A stretch of 64,000 nucleotides of DNA from Casuarina equisetifolia (Eukaryota > Streptophyta > Magnoliopsida > Fagales > Casuarinaceae). Location of the stretch: positions 29,967,745 to 30,031,744 of the forward strand of contig CM052357.1 of the NCBI GenBank assembly GCA_028551475.1, written 5' to 3'. Under the pieces are notes generated by a model. That model saw only the letters and a program-made list of their open reading frames with translations. It made no database searches and had not been told where the DNA came from. Position 1 is the stretch's first letter; each line of letters opens with the position of its first letter. Both the position numbers and the translations under genes were made by a program. Shown piece by piece: positions 1 through 12,521 of the stretch.

Positions 1-3000
1 CTCTTAGCGGTAGGGATGTCAGTGGGTTCAATTTAGAATCAAAAGTAGTGGAAAAATTAAATATGCAATCAACTCAAATCTAGTAATACAAGTTCAAATC
101 AATCATGAATTTCAAAGTGTCTGGATTGGTATGAATTTTTGTCACACGATATTTACACTCAATTTACTTATTGACTGGAAAATACCATGGTTCTTAATCT
201 CAATTCTGTCAGCTAACTTTAAAACTTTATGGTTTTGTTCCCCAAAAGTAGTTGCTAGTACCTGCGATGATTTCAACTCCTGCTTAGCAAGCTCAATAGC
301 TTTGGTCCCATCTAAGAAATTTGGATTTGCGCAATTGATATAATCCATCTGAAAGAATAAGTCATGTATCAGCAGTGAACCATACCAGGATTGCGTGTGT
401 CAAAATTGATGTTGAAAACAAGACATACTTGAGCAATAGGCTATCAAGTTGAAATGCGTAGTTGATAAACATTTATGTAAGTCACGTGAATTTATCACTT
501 CCAGTACATTGGTGTTAACATCAGACAGCCCAAACAATCAAGTGCTGCAATAATGAAATATTTTGACTTCTGCTATCCCAACTAGTAGTAAGCAATTAAA
601 CATCCAGATAAAGCCTCAATACTTTAATCCATTTACAGCGAAGTATGCACTCCTTCTGGATGAAATATCTGACCACTTTTTAAACCATATTAAAGCATGT
701 GATACCAGATTTCAACTGAATTCTAAAACATTGTGAACCCACAAAAAGATATGTAATTCCAAATGAGATATTTTCCCCGTCAATAACTGTATGTATACTT
801 CAACATTAGAAAGATTGCAATAAATTGAAAAAAGATGTCAGATAACCTCCATGTCAATGAGATTTGCTATCATTCTCTCAGAAGGTTTTACACCATCACG
901 CAGAAACTTCCCCATGACTTCATCCATTCGCCTTCTTAAGAATGGAAACCTTTGCAATTCGGTTACTGCACAAGCACGGCTTATCTGTAGTTTAAAAAAA
1001 ATAAAATATTACGGATCTCAAAATTCATCACATAATTAACATGGAAAAGAACTAATGCAAGCATAGAAAACAGGATTTGTGTATATCACCTTTATCAGTT
1101 CATCATAAACAAATCGCAGACACTGAAGGCTAGGGTCTAACAGCTGAGCAATTTGTCTTCTGACAAAAACTTCAAATGGTACCTAAACCACCAGCACCAG
1201 GATTTACCATCCAACCACAAAGTTGAAATTCAAGCAAATACACCAAATGTAATTATCACTCACTTCTGGCACAAATAAAGCATTTCTCAAACCAGTAGCA
1301 TTTTGAATAGCTGTACGGATATCATCATCATTCAGATCCTCACATGGGTCCACTTCCTACAATTACACTAGGGTAGTTAGCAGCTAATGTAACAATGAAC
1401 AGTTCTTAATGTGATGTACAACTCAATAATGTCTAATATGAGTTACAGTAAGATTCCAATCAGGGTAATTTGGTGACATTGAAGCAGAAGATGGCAGCAG
1501 ATATTAGAACATATCAGATAATTGAAGTTTTGTGTGAATAACAACCGCACCAAAGAAATTAGATATGATCATGCACCTCTAAGCTCTTTACAAAAATTGA
1601 CTGAAAAACATAGTGAATCCTGGCTCCGCCTGACAATTCTTTAGTTGACATCTCAAGACTTTTTCCATCAACCATAGCACAAAAGTCTGTCAACACGAAA
1701 GAGAAACCAAAAGGGGAAATCAGCAACAGCAGCAAACTCACAAAAGGTAAAAGTATACTACTTTAATTTATCCACACTTTTCAAGTTGATATGAAGGACG
1801 TGAAGATTATATGTCCAAGGAAAATCAAAAAATGAAAGATTGCATCAATGCTTAGATACAAAGATCCCAGATTTCCCTTCATAACAAAACATACTTTATG
1901 CGAACTTGACTACCCATGGCAAATAGAATGAAACAAGAAGAAAGATGATCAATCTACAAAATTAATGTTAGACATAAATCTTTTGTTTTGTCACACAATT
2001 TTTTTTTTCTTTTTTTTAGAAAAAGAAGTTAGTTGATTTATAACTAGGTTGGTTTGCTTTAGTTATCTTTCAAGATTCCTAGAAATCCTAAGAGAATCCT
2101 GTCCACTCCATTGTTTGGATGTGAACAGCTTAAAGTAATCCAAGTACCCAAAGGCATCATTAAATTTTCATTTCCATGAAACGTCACTCCTTAGTGAGAT
2201 GTGGATTCTCTTGAAAAAGGGAGGGTATCTCACATTCCCAAGGCTTGTAAAAGTCTAGGTTTTATGACATAAATTTTAGACTATTGCAGACATCCACCAA
2301 ACAGTGAAGTTACTATGAATCGAAGACAATGAACCAAAAGGATGTGCGCATGAAGTTGGGGCAATAGTCCAGGCTGCAAAAGAGAGGTACAAAGGCTCCA
2401 AAGATTTTCTCTTCATTTTTTTTTAAATCTTTTTTTAAATAATTGATTATGCTTTGAAAAAAGAAAAGGTGTCTACTAGACAGAAAATAGCTGTAGAGAT
2501 GAGAATTCATTAACATTTAGGCTATTATTTGTTAAGAATTCTTAATAATACTTAAGAAGTTTTTGTTTTCTTATTTGAAAAACTTTTGATGGCACAAAAA
2601 ATTAAGAGATACTTTCAATAGGGTACACCTTTGTATTTGGCAAAATTTTTAAAAACATTTACGTTTTCTAAGAAAAAAACACTAAACATATAAGAATAGT
2701 TTATCCTTTCCAGGGGTTAACTTTTTTAACTGAAAAATAAATAAAAGAAAACTATGACACTGATCACGTGGCTACCTTAAACAAAAGAAGGGCTAGTCCT
2801 GCAAAGACCCTTGTCTGACTGGGGTGGTTGCATCGAAATGGTGGAATGACAAGACAACTAAAATTGTCTCATGGAGATGATTGCGAAGCCACCCTATTTG
2901 GCTACGAAGCCATGCAAAACAACTATGTGCCCACTTCCAACCACGTGAGAAGAAGTTCTTGTCACCCCTATATGAGGTGGCAACAGGCCACCCCCTTCCT

Positions 3001-6000
3001 CCACTGGGGTTGCCAATACAATCATCACTCTCTCTTTTTTAAATTAGTAAGAAATCAGTCTCTATAACTAAAATAAGAAACAAATAAGTACCTTTGTTCC
3101 CCCTAAATATTCCTATGAGAAAATGCAAAATATTTTGACAAGTTACATTGTGTTTTATTGTCTTAAAATGAATTTAGTTCTGTTCATAAAAATCATTTTG
3201 CATTCAGGTTTTGTGTCTTGAAAGTGAGCAGTCTATTAAACATTTTGGAGAAATGCTTGTTTCTGTCATTAAAAACAAAAATATTTTGAGACCATTAACA
3301 AATATAGCTCAACTTTATACCGTAACGTTTTCAAGAACTCCATAATCCAAATACGTCAGCCCAGAAAAATATCATGGAGTTCAAAGATTCTTTTCCAACC
3401 TATAACGGCCGATGGCAATAGTATTACGTTTGAAAAAAAAAAAAAAAGAGCAAACACAAACTCACCCATTGATAGTAATGATTTAAAAATCCATAACGAT
3501 TATCATAGCAGGCGAATTCTCACCTTCACAATATCTTGTCAAAATGTTCAACAGAATCACTCCTTGTTCCCCCTAGTTATTGGCATATGAAAAGGTTAAA
3601 GGAAAGAAAGAAAAGAAAAGCTTAGCTAAAATAGAGGCAGAGAAAATAACAGAATTCAAGATTCCTTTCCAACAAACATCCCTCCCAAATGAAAAACAGA
3701 GATTTATAAACAAGCAGAATGCATGTGAGCAAAAACAAATCACCATAAGTGGCGCTTACAAGAACTTAGCTTCAGTGGTAAGTTAACAACAACTAATTGC
3801 TCACCGACATATTCGATAGTTGTTCCACATAGGGCACAAATAAACAACTGCAGCAGCATATAAATCTAAATACATATAATTTTAGGGGTTTTTCTTCTAT
3901 CTGATCCTATGAAGAAGTACCAGTGACACTACTTTTTGTAAACAAGTAGTATAATTTACAAGCTTCCAAAAAGAATAGCAGTGTGCAGTGCAAGAAAAAG
4001 TATGTCAAGTATATATGAAGCATACTTTAGGAACAGTGGATCCCCTCAGTAGTTTAATGCAAATACAAAAGTCCCCCCCAAGACTTCCAATATTACTTTG
4101 TAAGCACCATAGACTACTGAAATGTTCTAACTTATGTACACTTATTGCTAACTCACTCTAGATTCCATAGCCGCTCCATAAGTTTGCCGCTCCTTAATAA
4201 TACCACCCATAAGGGTATTTAGCTCAGCCTTCAAAACTGGGAGTACTAATCTGATATGCTGCTCCAAGATCTGAATAGGAAACAATCAACATTGACAATG
4301 ACCAATCAAAACAACAAAGGAGAGAAAATAATAAGGAGCCAAAATTCGGAATGGAAAACAACATTAACAACCAATAAAAAGAAAAAAGGAATGAGAAATA
4401 ATAAAGAGCAAGAAACTTTTTCAATCGGAAATGGATAATCACTAACTATTCCAGTTTCCTTTACTACCGTATTTGGAAAGTTCAATGAGTAAAGTAAATT
4501 CGCTTTTTGTCATATAATTTGTCTCACATGAGCATCACGCACAGCATGCCCTAAGATTATAGGCAAGGAAAGGCACCCAGCTTTTCTGTCTGTGTAATCC
4601 ATGGTCCATGGACCATGTACTCTTGGCATAAGCCAGATGAAATAAACTAGTTATTAACCCCTAATTAATGACAACATGCAATAACGTTACTGGAAAAATT
4701 TAATTTAAACAAGAAACTCAGTCCAATCATTCATAAACGGCAAATGCATTCACAAATGCAAATATCCAGATTAAAGACATGGGCAGAAACCAACCTGATT
4801 CAGCTTCCTTGCTAACTGGGGAATGCCACAATGACCCAACAGACAACTATATACCTTGCATATGAATGGCAATCAACAAATGCAAAATATTCAATTTCAA
4901 TAAGTTCAAAAATAAACAGTCGATGATGTGACAATAGTTGTTTGAAAATGTTATAGTACAGGATGTTCACGAAAGAATCGCTCCTCATGTGCAAGAGCTT
5001 CCACAATGCTCCGGTTTTTATTGATGTCCTGTGACAAATAAAAAAAAACTGATGTAACTACCATTGACACCCAAGGTAAAGTACAACGTCCATATAATGG
5101 TTAACTAGTATTGGCTTCCAAATAAAGCAAGCAAAACAATCATCCAAGACTCATATTACAAATTGAAAGCAGATTACCTTCCAGATTTTCAAATGTATAG
5201 TGCAAAAGAAAATTTCTTCAACTTTACATGGTTTGATTATATGCTAAAAGGTAGCCTTCGTGAAGGGAAGGTTGATCTAGAAATTCCCCTTGGAGCATCT
5301 TAAAGTAGCCTCAGAAAACTAGTACAGGGTTCAGCTTCCAGTTGAGAGTTGTAATCAGATTTGCACTTACTCATGATGGCTCATTGGCTTTGTTTTATCA
5401 CTATCCATTTACAAAAGTACCACAAATACCATGCTGGCACGAGATTTTCGGTTGGAAATGTTAGTCAGATGTAGCACCATACTATTTGCTCTCATAAATG
5501 ATCAAGGAACCACATGATGGCACCATAGAAAGACCATCCAAACAAAAATGAATTCAGGAGTCATAAGTTCCAGCTATCTAGTTTTGAGAACCTCTTTTCA
5601 ATGCCAAAATAAAGCACACCAACCAAAGATAGAACAGATTGTAGAGGCAAAATAATCCAACATGCCATTTTATGCCAACTTGATGCAATAAGGCCATATT
5701 CAACGGTACATTTTGAACTCCCATTCAAAACAAATTCTGCTTCTACTTAAATCAAAGTACCGTTTAAGTAATTTGTTAAGTCTGGAACTCCCAAGCCCTG
5801 CCCAAAACAATGAAAGCCTTCTTGTTTCCAGAAAATGACAGGAACTCGAGAATTTAGCTGTGCAAATAGAAGATATGGATATTGGAATACGACATTAGAA
5901 AGATTTATACCTCTTGACAGCGATTCACAACCCCAACATACCCAAGGGAAAGTGGAACAACTTTTCCAAGCAGAAAGTTGCGGGCGTCAGTACCCCTGTC

Positions 6001-8225
6001 CATTATATCAAGCTACAGGCAACACAAAATTACCATATCATTCTGCCACTTGAGGATATTAGAACACTCATAATAACAAAAAGTTCATTCTCACTCTTGA
6101 GGGCGAGATACACAAACCTTGGTTATTACACCAATTGTCCTAGAACCTGTTAATACATTTATGTCAGCATTTGACTACATTAGGTATTGAAGCATAGAAC
6201 CAGATGCATATTTTTATCTACAAAAAGGTACATTTCATTAAAGATTAAAATTTAAAAACAGGGAATTTATCCCATCAAGGCCTGAATAGTATCAACAACC
6301 AGGAGTCCGTGTTTTTAAATACAACAATTAAGGACCTGAGTTTTTGTCTTGTGACAATTAAGTCCAGTGACCAAATTTCCCATATCTGTTAGCTAAAAAC
6401 CTGCCAAACATCCTTTTTCTAAATCATATCAATTAAAGTATTTCATATACAGCCAAATCTTATGCCCAACAAAAGGGCTGGAGATCTACTTTCCACCAAC
6501 ATTCTTCAAACCCACAAAGGAAAACTGAGGCAAGATCCACTCCAACCCTACTCTACAGGACCCCATATGCTTCTATCTAGTAGCTCCAATAGTTGATATA
6601 TCCGTCCCATAGAGGTGGACGGACAATTACAGAGCCACCCCATTGACCCCTTGGTGAAGTCACCTTAAATTGGCTTCCCTTGGGGTATAAAATTAACAAA
6701 TAAAATAAAGACAAGGGGGGATATCAACCTCTATAACCGTCTTCAACAGGAGTAGGTGGTACCAGTGGTGAGTGGATCTCCACTCTTTTTTTTTGTTAAT
6801 GTCTAATTTCTAATTTCTAATTTAGGCATAGTTGCGACTGTGGTATGAAGACATCAATCTAAATGCACATATTATGTTTTTATTGGTCCTCCATTAAGAG
6901 ATTGTCAGAAAACTCGAGAATTATATTTGTCACAAAATGAAAACTCAGACTTGTAACTAATAAAATTAAAAACCTAGACCTTTGTTTGTCATGGGTTAAA
7001 TCTCAGCCCTTCATAGGACAATTTAAATAAAAACAATTCTCAAAAACATAGATAAAGCCATTTCCATACCAGTTGGATCAGCTTCTTTAGCCATCTGAAG
7101 TGCATCAGAAGTGGCCAAATCAGAATTGGCAGGAGTAACTGCCAATATGATGCAGTTTTCTTGCTTGATGTATGCCATTATCATCTTCCTAATCCTAGCT
7201 TCAATGTCAGTGGGTTGATCTCCCACAGGAACCTTGGTAATACCAGGAAGATCAACAAGGGTCATATTAAGTACATTCGGAGAGGAAATCTTTAGGCGAA
7301 TTTGCTTATCTGAGACCCCTTTGTTGTACCCAGTTTCTCTTTCGGTCTCTACCTGCACTAACCGTAAACAAAGCTCAGCAAAGATTTTCGTTAAACCATA
7401 CAACGGAATTCATATGGGCATAACCCTTTGTTATTGTCATGCTAGGTCCCCTTTTAAAGTTTAGACAATTTTCTCAATGCTTAAACTAAGAGACTTGGCA
7501 CCGGCAATCCATGCTCAATAAAACGAAGCCTTCAATTGACTATCAAAAACTATAACTAGCTCAGCCTAAAATAGTAAATGGTATACTTGAAGACCTCTCA
7601 CTTTTGAGAACCAGATTCAAGAATATCTAACCCGACACTATCTAAATCATTTTTTATCCTCATGGCTAAGCTAATGGAAAATGATAAATTTATAGTCACT
7701 TATCCTTTTTTCAAATGCTTCTTTCCAGGTGTAATACTAAGCTTGTGACTGAAAGTTAAGCTGCTGGCAAACCATGGATTTACTCTATTATTTTGTTCAA
7801 AAACTAAACAACTCCACAGTGAAGAGGACCTGAATTTCTCGGCGAATCCGGGAGAAATCGTAGAAGCGCTCGCCAGGCAAATGGCGAAACTCACCCCACT
7901 CGGCGAACTGATTGTCGTCGCCAGGACTCTGAGGGCAATTCTCGAGCATCAGGACGAGCGGTCGTCGGGTGCAGATGTCGCAGCCACGGGGGAGGAAGTC
8001 GCGGCCCACCAGAGCCTCCAACACGCTGGACTTGCCGCTGCTCTGGCTTCCCACCACGGCCACCTGTGGCAGCGAAATCTTGGACAGCTCGCCTCCCACC
8101 GGCGCAAGAATGTCTTGAAGCTTGTTGACCAATGGAATCACCGACGAGCCGATCGTCGGCGGATGTGCCTGACTTCTCGAATTACCCCTGACCAAGCCGT
8201 CCTTCGGTCTCGCCTCTTCCCCCAT
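1..8225 (-). CDS. Dynamin-related GTPase, DRP3-like (C-terminal part lies off the left edge)
   Basis: Large GTPase of the dynamin family; plant DRP3 members constrict mitochondria and peroxisomes during fission. Exons read on the minus strand: 7830-8225, 7070-7352, 6118-6146, 5911-6012, 4960-5028, 4795-4854, 4157-4270, 3524-3572, 1577-1686, 1264-1356, 1090-1182, 847-984, and a last visible exon 262-348 whose left end is uncertain (it stays open to about 142). All introns are GT-AG and phases join, giving about 541 residues of a family usually near 780-810. Visible motifs: P-loop [13 protein letters not shown] switch, DLPG, ITK/LD (split by an intron), GVVNR, then the dynamin middle domain ([13 protein letters not shown]). 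The effector domain (GED) is not in the window. The start is the ATG opening exon 1, before a polar tail and the GSSVIP motif. Sequence is clearly diverged from Arabidopsis DRP3A/3B as I remember them, so a separate DRP3 subclade is possible. Confidence 0.9.
1687..3523. other. Long intron of the DRP3-like gene with repeat-like content
   Basis: Intron of 1.8 kb between exons encoding the middle domain. It contains T- and A-runs and a GC-richer stretch near 2790-3020 with CCACCCC and GGGGTGG words, resembling a stretch in another intron near 6600-6760. No conserved coding signal was seen. It may hold degraded transposon sequence that I could not classify. Confidence 0.4.
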
Positions 8226-10092
8226 TGATATCGAAGCAAAGGCAGAACACGGTCGTACGTTTTACAAACTCACAAACCGGGTTGCTTGGAGAAATGAAGA
8301 ACGCACGAGCGGGGTTTTTGGTTTGGGGAGCCGAGAGACTTTTGAGTTCTGGGCATTTTGAGCGTTGCGTCAAGCCGATGGGCATCGTTTTGTGGGACCA
8401 ACCGTGGACCCACTCACAGTAGGGCCGCTGGTGCAGAAGTGGGTCAAGGGGAAATTTACTCTTTTATTTTTTATTTTTTATTAATTACAACTCATACACC
8501 TAAATTCACATATATATCAAATTCAAACTTTATAATTGAGATTTTTACTTATATACCACTAACTCAAGTACGCAAGATATTAAACTCAAATTTAACAGCT
8601 AATTTTTATTAGTTTACTACTAAACTAAGTAGTCGAACTAGATTAATAATCAACCATTGGATCACTAACTTATGGAGCATTGAGAATAAATTTAGTAATC
8701 TAACTTTATCGTGTACTTGTGAAAAATTACAAAACTTATTTTTTACCCTTGTATACCCATATGTCATCTTCCACATGATGGCTTTTTACCTTTATGTATG
8801 CAATTGTCATGTTATACTTATGTTCATAATTATTATAGTTACTTTTTTATCTTGATGGGGGAGGAAATTCAAACCCCGAGTGAATTATCATTAGGTTAGG
8901 AGAGTCCCTCTTTTTTTTTTTTATCTCAATTACCTTATGTGCCTTAGTAAATTTAGCAGCTAGTTTCGTCATGCACTTATGAAAAGTTATAGATCTCCAT
9001 TTTGTTTTCCACATGTGCCTCACCTTTTTACCCTAATGTAGAATTCCAATGTTGATGTTGTCAACATTATGAGTTTGTCCTTATATCCAACCCTTGCACA
9101 AAACTGGATTGTTATTTGTATATTTTTTTTTCTTTTTTGGCAAAAGAGAAGGAAAATCTCAACACTTTATCAATTTGTGCATGTTATCCTTGCACAAGGG
9201 CCACACTAATGTTCTTTATATTGTTTTAATTTTATAAAAATCAATAGTTATTATAAGCATACAAGTCTTTCATTTAGAATTTTGCAATAATCTTAAAAGT
9301 AAGTTGCATAAACTTATTAGTCATAACTCTTCAAAACTCTAGAATTCTTTATTTCAAGGACCAAAACTATTGTTGTGACTGTTTTGTTTAGTGGTATGTT
9401 TTGTGCACAAGCTCAACCCACTAGAACTTTACACATTTCCAAATTCATTATGGGGTTTGTATAAAAGACAATGGTTACCTCTTTTTTTAAAATAAAAAAG
9501 ATGAAACCATATACATTTATATTGATAACATAGGTGGATTTAAATGCCACATCTTGTAATAGATGCATAAGGCAATACTTAAGACCTTACTCTTAAAATA
9601 TAAATAGGGTGCAAATTTTTATTTTTATTTTTAAAAAAGGAACAACATCTTAATTTATCATTATCAACAAGATTGAATGTAATAATCATATATTAGATAG
9701 TTAAAGATAAACACTTAATTGATATAAATACAAAATATCTACATAATGAGTTGTCACATAAAAATAAAACTAAACAAAACAAAAAAATATATTAAATAAC
9801 ACATTTGTTGTACCTTATAAAGGCCTATAATTTATTTAGCCTAACTAATTATGGATGAAAACATCTAATCATGGATGAGTTCTTTTCTTTTTTTTTTTTT
9901 TTCCTTTACAAACATGATATCTCCATTTAATAAGCTTAATGAGGTGAAGAACAGACCATAAGACTTAAAAATTAACAAAAACCTCAGGGCATTATAAGAA
10001 AACATCAAGTACGTGAAAACAACAGCAATTGCATTACATAATCACATGAGAGAAAGAGAACATCTTCCAACGTAGGAATCCTGTAGAAGTCT
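8226..10092. other. Intergenic region with diverged repeats
   Basis: No gene seen. The first 100-200 bases are the 5' flank of the DRP3-like gene. AT-rich sequence follows, with a diverged direct repeat (about 8685-8800 and 8945-9030, both reading TTAGTAA/TTTAGCA then CTTATGAAAA-like and a CCACATG word). Between the copies a minus-strand GGTTTGAATTTCC resembles a tRNA B box, so a decayed SINE is possible around 8840-8905. A T15 run at 9888-9902 is discussed with the A43-like gene. Confidence 0.45.
9888..9931 (-). other. Poly(A) signal and A-tract downstream of the A43-like gene
   Basis: On the minus strand ATTAAA (9931-9926) is followed by 23 bases and then an uninterrupted A15 (9902-9888). 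This is either a normal cleavage signal beside a chance A-run or the fossil tail of a retrocopy. I found no clear target-site duplication. Confidence 0.5.
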
Positions 10093-10788
10093 TTACTGCT
10101 GCTCTTTAATTTTTTGTTTCTTTGACTTCTTTATGGTATGGTCACTGTGCTGGGAGTAACCTTCACCATCCAAAGTATAATGCTCTTGAATTACAGATTC
10201 ACTTTCTCCTCTCTTCCTCATACTCTTGTTAATTTCTAGAGTGTCTTCAATATGCTTAGATAACCAACCAATGTTTCCTGTGTTGGCTGGAAGTAGAGAC
10301 CCAGAAACGTGCAGTATTTCCTCATCAAAATTCTTGACTAAAAAGCGTATGATGGCCCCAACCTTTATCACATGTCGCTTGTGAGATCTGCTAGCAAATA
10401 GTTCCTTATTGTTTTTAATTTTATATTTGAATTCTGTTCGAATGTCTTCATCTGCAATGACAGCAGATGAAAAACCAAGAACAACGACGTGAATAGATGC
10501 TTGTGTAAGCTTCAGGACCTTACCTTCTAATAGCATATTTGGTTTTGGAGCAAAAATTAACAGCTTTGCCTTTAGACTCACACCAAAATAGGGATGAAGT
10601 CCGGGAAGAATCTTCCCATGTTTGTCTTTAATTTGGACGTCATAAGCCAAAACAACACCACCAAAAATTTCATTGAACTTGAACAGCAGAGAGCTAAGCT
10701 CGTGGAGGACGGCTTGGGAAACCTTGTTACCCTTCGATGGGTGCACATATACTACCAAATTGGCATCCGAAACCTTCAACCCCTCCAT
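10093..10788 (-). CDS. RNA polymerase I subunit A43 (RPA43)-like, intronless
   Basis: Predicted 231-residue protein of the A43/RPB7-like family. In Pol I this subunit forms the stalk with A14 and contacts the initiation factor Rrn3 in the nucleolus. The start at 10788 opens with MEGLKVSDANLVVYVHPSK, which matches the N-terminus expected for plant A43; the frame stays open to 10902 but that extension is probably untranslated. Seen: N-terminal RPB7-like half, HPYFGVSLKAKLL, then an OB-fold region (LLEGKVLKLTQASIHVVVLG) and a very basic C-terminus (KKSKKQKIKEQQ), consistent with nucleolar location. The gene has no intron, and about 190 bases past the stop an ATTAAA signal (9926-9931 on the complement) is followed 23 bases on by an A15 run, as in a retroposed mRNA copy. 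The frame is intact. Confidence 0.85.
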   Translation of the reverse strand: MEGLKVSDANLVVYVHPSKGNKVSQAVLHELSSLLFKFNEIFGGVVLAYDVQIKDKHGKILPGLHPYFGVSLKAKLLIFAPKPNMLLEGKVLKLTQASIHVVVLGFSSAVIADEDIRTEFKYKIKNNKELFASRSHKRHVIKVGAIIRFLVKNFDEEILHVSGSLLPANTGNIGWLSKHIEDTLEINKSMRKRGESESVIQEHYTLDGEGYSQHSDHTIKKSKKQKIKEQQ

Positions 10789-11368
10789 TGGTAGCTCCTG
10801 ATAGAATTGGGGCTTCATGTAGAACAGATACTCAAAAACTTGCACATGCATATTGTCCGTGTTGAGAAATAAAACATAATGCCCAACAAAATTTGCAAAC
10901 ATAGGAGCATAAAGGAAAAATTCAAGGTGACCTATAATACTCTAAGCCTAATTGATCTTCTTAAGAAATTTGCTTATATTGGCCTGGTAGTGCACCAAAA
11001 GTTGAGAATAAGTGCATCCCTGATTTTTTTTTTTTAAAGAAATACTTCATAGAATTTTGGCCAACTTTATTCATCTAAATACTTTTAAACGTATAGCTTA
11101 TTTTATTACACAGAAATGACATAACTTGGATAGCTTATTTTGGTTCTAGGTTTAATTGAAGAAGGGATTTCGGTGAGGTGTGATTTTCCTCTGTAAAAAC
11201 TGGGTGAGGTCTCGTTTACCTCTATAGAAACGACTTGATTGTGTTCTTTTTGGTTGATTTCGGTGGAAGGGTTGTTTGGTGTCGTGGGTTAGTAGGAAAA
11301 ATAGGAGAGAACTCTTGTTGGTAGAGAGGGTGATTTAATCAGAGAAATCACAGTTCCGTGATGCTTCA

Positions 11369-11700
11369 TTACCGCAATGCAGTCAACAATTGATTATAAT
11401 CCACGACGGAAGGTAAATTGTGCATGTGAAGCATTCTATCGAACATGTCCAAGGCATCATCGAGGTTCCCTAATCTTCCAGACTTGCATCGATCCCTCAC
11501 TGATTTCAAAAACTGATTGGGGTTTTCCAAATTTTCTTCGCCAGTTTTGATGGGATTTTTAGAAGAAAAAGCACTAAAATCACGAAAGTAACAATAATAC
11601 TGAGCATAGAAAGGGACCCTTACTTCACAACAGTGAAGATGGGGAGCCAAACAATTCAACAAGAAGCAAAAGAGTTCCTCGTATTGGCAGCCGCACTCAT
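11369..11700 (-). pseudogene. Pentatricopeptide repeat (PPR) protein N-terminal fragment
   Basis: Reads as the start of a P-class, restorer-like PPR protein. An ATG at 11700 opens MSAAANTRNSFAS and then meets a TGA; a one-base shift restores a long frame with LLNCLAPHLH, a polar linker and the first repeat (NLDDALDMFDRMLHMHNLPSVVDYNQLLTALR). It stops with TAA at 11369, after roughly one repeat; family members carry ten or more. No further repeats were seen downstream. The frameshift and the truncation both argue for a dead fragment. A short functional peptide seems unlikely. Confidence 0.7.
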
Positions 11701-11836
11701 TCCTCTGGAAGAAAAGCAGAGGCCGGTTTGATGTTGCTGTTCAAGGTAAACAGGCATAACCACTTTTTCTAGCCCCGAGCCTTTTCCCTCGCGAAGTGCA
11801 ATAAATCTGAGTTAGCGCTGCACACGACGCCGTTTG

Positions 11837-11883
<47 letters not shown>

Positions 11884-12521
11884 TTATTTATTTTAAATAT
11901 TGATAATATATTTAGTCTTGTGTATTATGGGATTATTTTTCTTGACGACTAATTTTAAAAAATAAAAATAAATATTTCAACATAATATAAAACATTAAAT
12001 TTCAAGTGTCATATTTCGTCAACTATAAACTCAAGACGAGAGAATGTAATAAAAAATTATTTGTCTTGTACTAATTTAACCTATTATCATAACTTGAGTT
12101 TAATATTAAAATTTATCACTTCTAAAATTTTCATCTATTTAAATATATTCCTTTACACTCAAGATGAGTGTATGTGATAAAAAAATTTGGTATATACCTT
12201 ATTGTCAATATTTTGTTCTAAATTTTCTTTATATGTAAAAGTAGTTTCCTTCTCGGTATAAAAAAACAAATGAGCATTCTAATATAACTACTCCTTCAAA
12301 TCAACAACAGGCATTAATTTTCAATTGATCAATTACTGCTTAATTGATAAATCGTAAACCTGTATTTGTACCAGACAAGCAGGAAGATAATCAACTCTAT
12401 TCAGCTGGTTTCCCCTCGATGCGGGATTTTCTAGTCTGGTTTCCCCCGTTTCTTTTTTATGTTTTTTTGAAATCCAGTGTTCATGATACATTAACGGTGA
12501 CAAATAAACTATACAAAAAGC
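11701..12521. other. Intergenic region with (AT)n tract
   Basis: No gene seen. Contains an (AT)18-type microsatellite at 11844-11879 and a diverged pair of about 40-bp direct repeats (12021-12062 and 12152-12193, sharing CTCAAGA.GAG and ATGTGATAAAAAA-like words), probably transposon debris. The last part is the 3' flank of the CCCH/G-patch gene. Confidence 0.5.
11844..11879. repeat. (AT)n microsatellite
   Basis: Uninterrupted alternating AT run, followed by TTTA repeats to about 11893. Confidence 0.95.

Noticed and set aside
7881..8422. Plus-strand open frames over the DRP3-like first exon
   Set aside because: Shadows of GC-rich coding sequence on the opposite strand.
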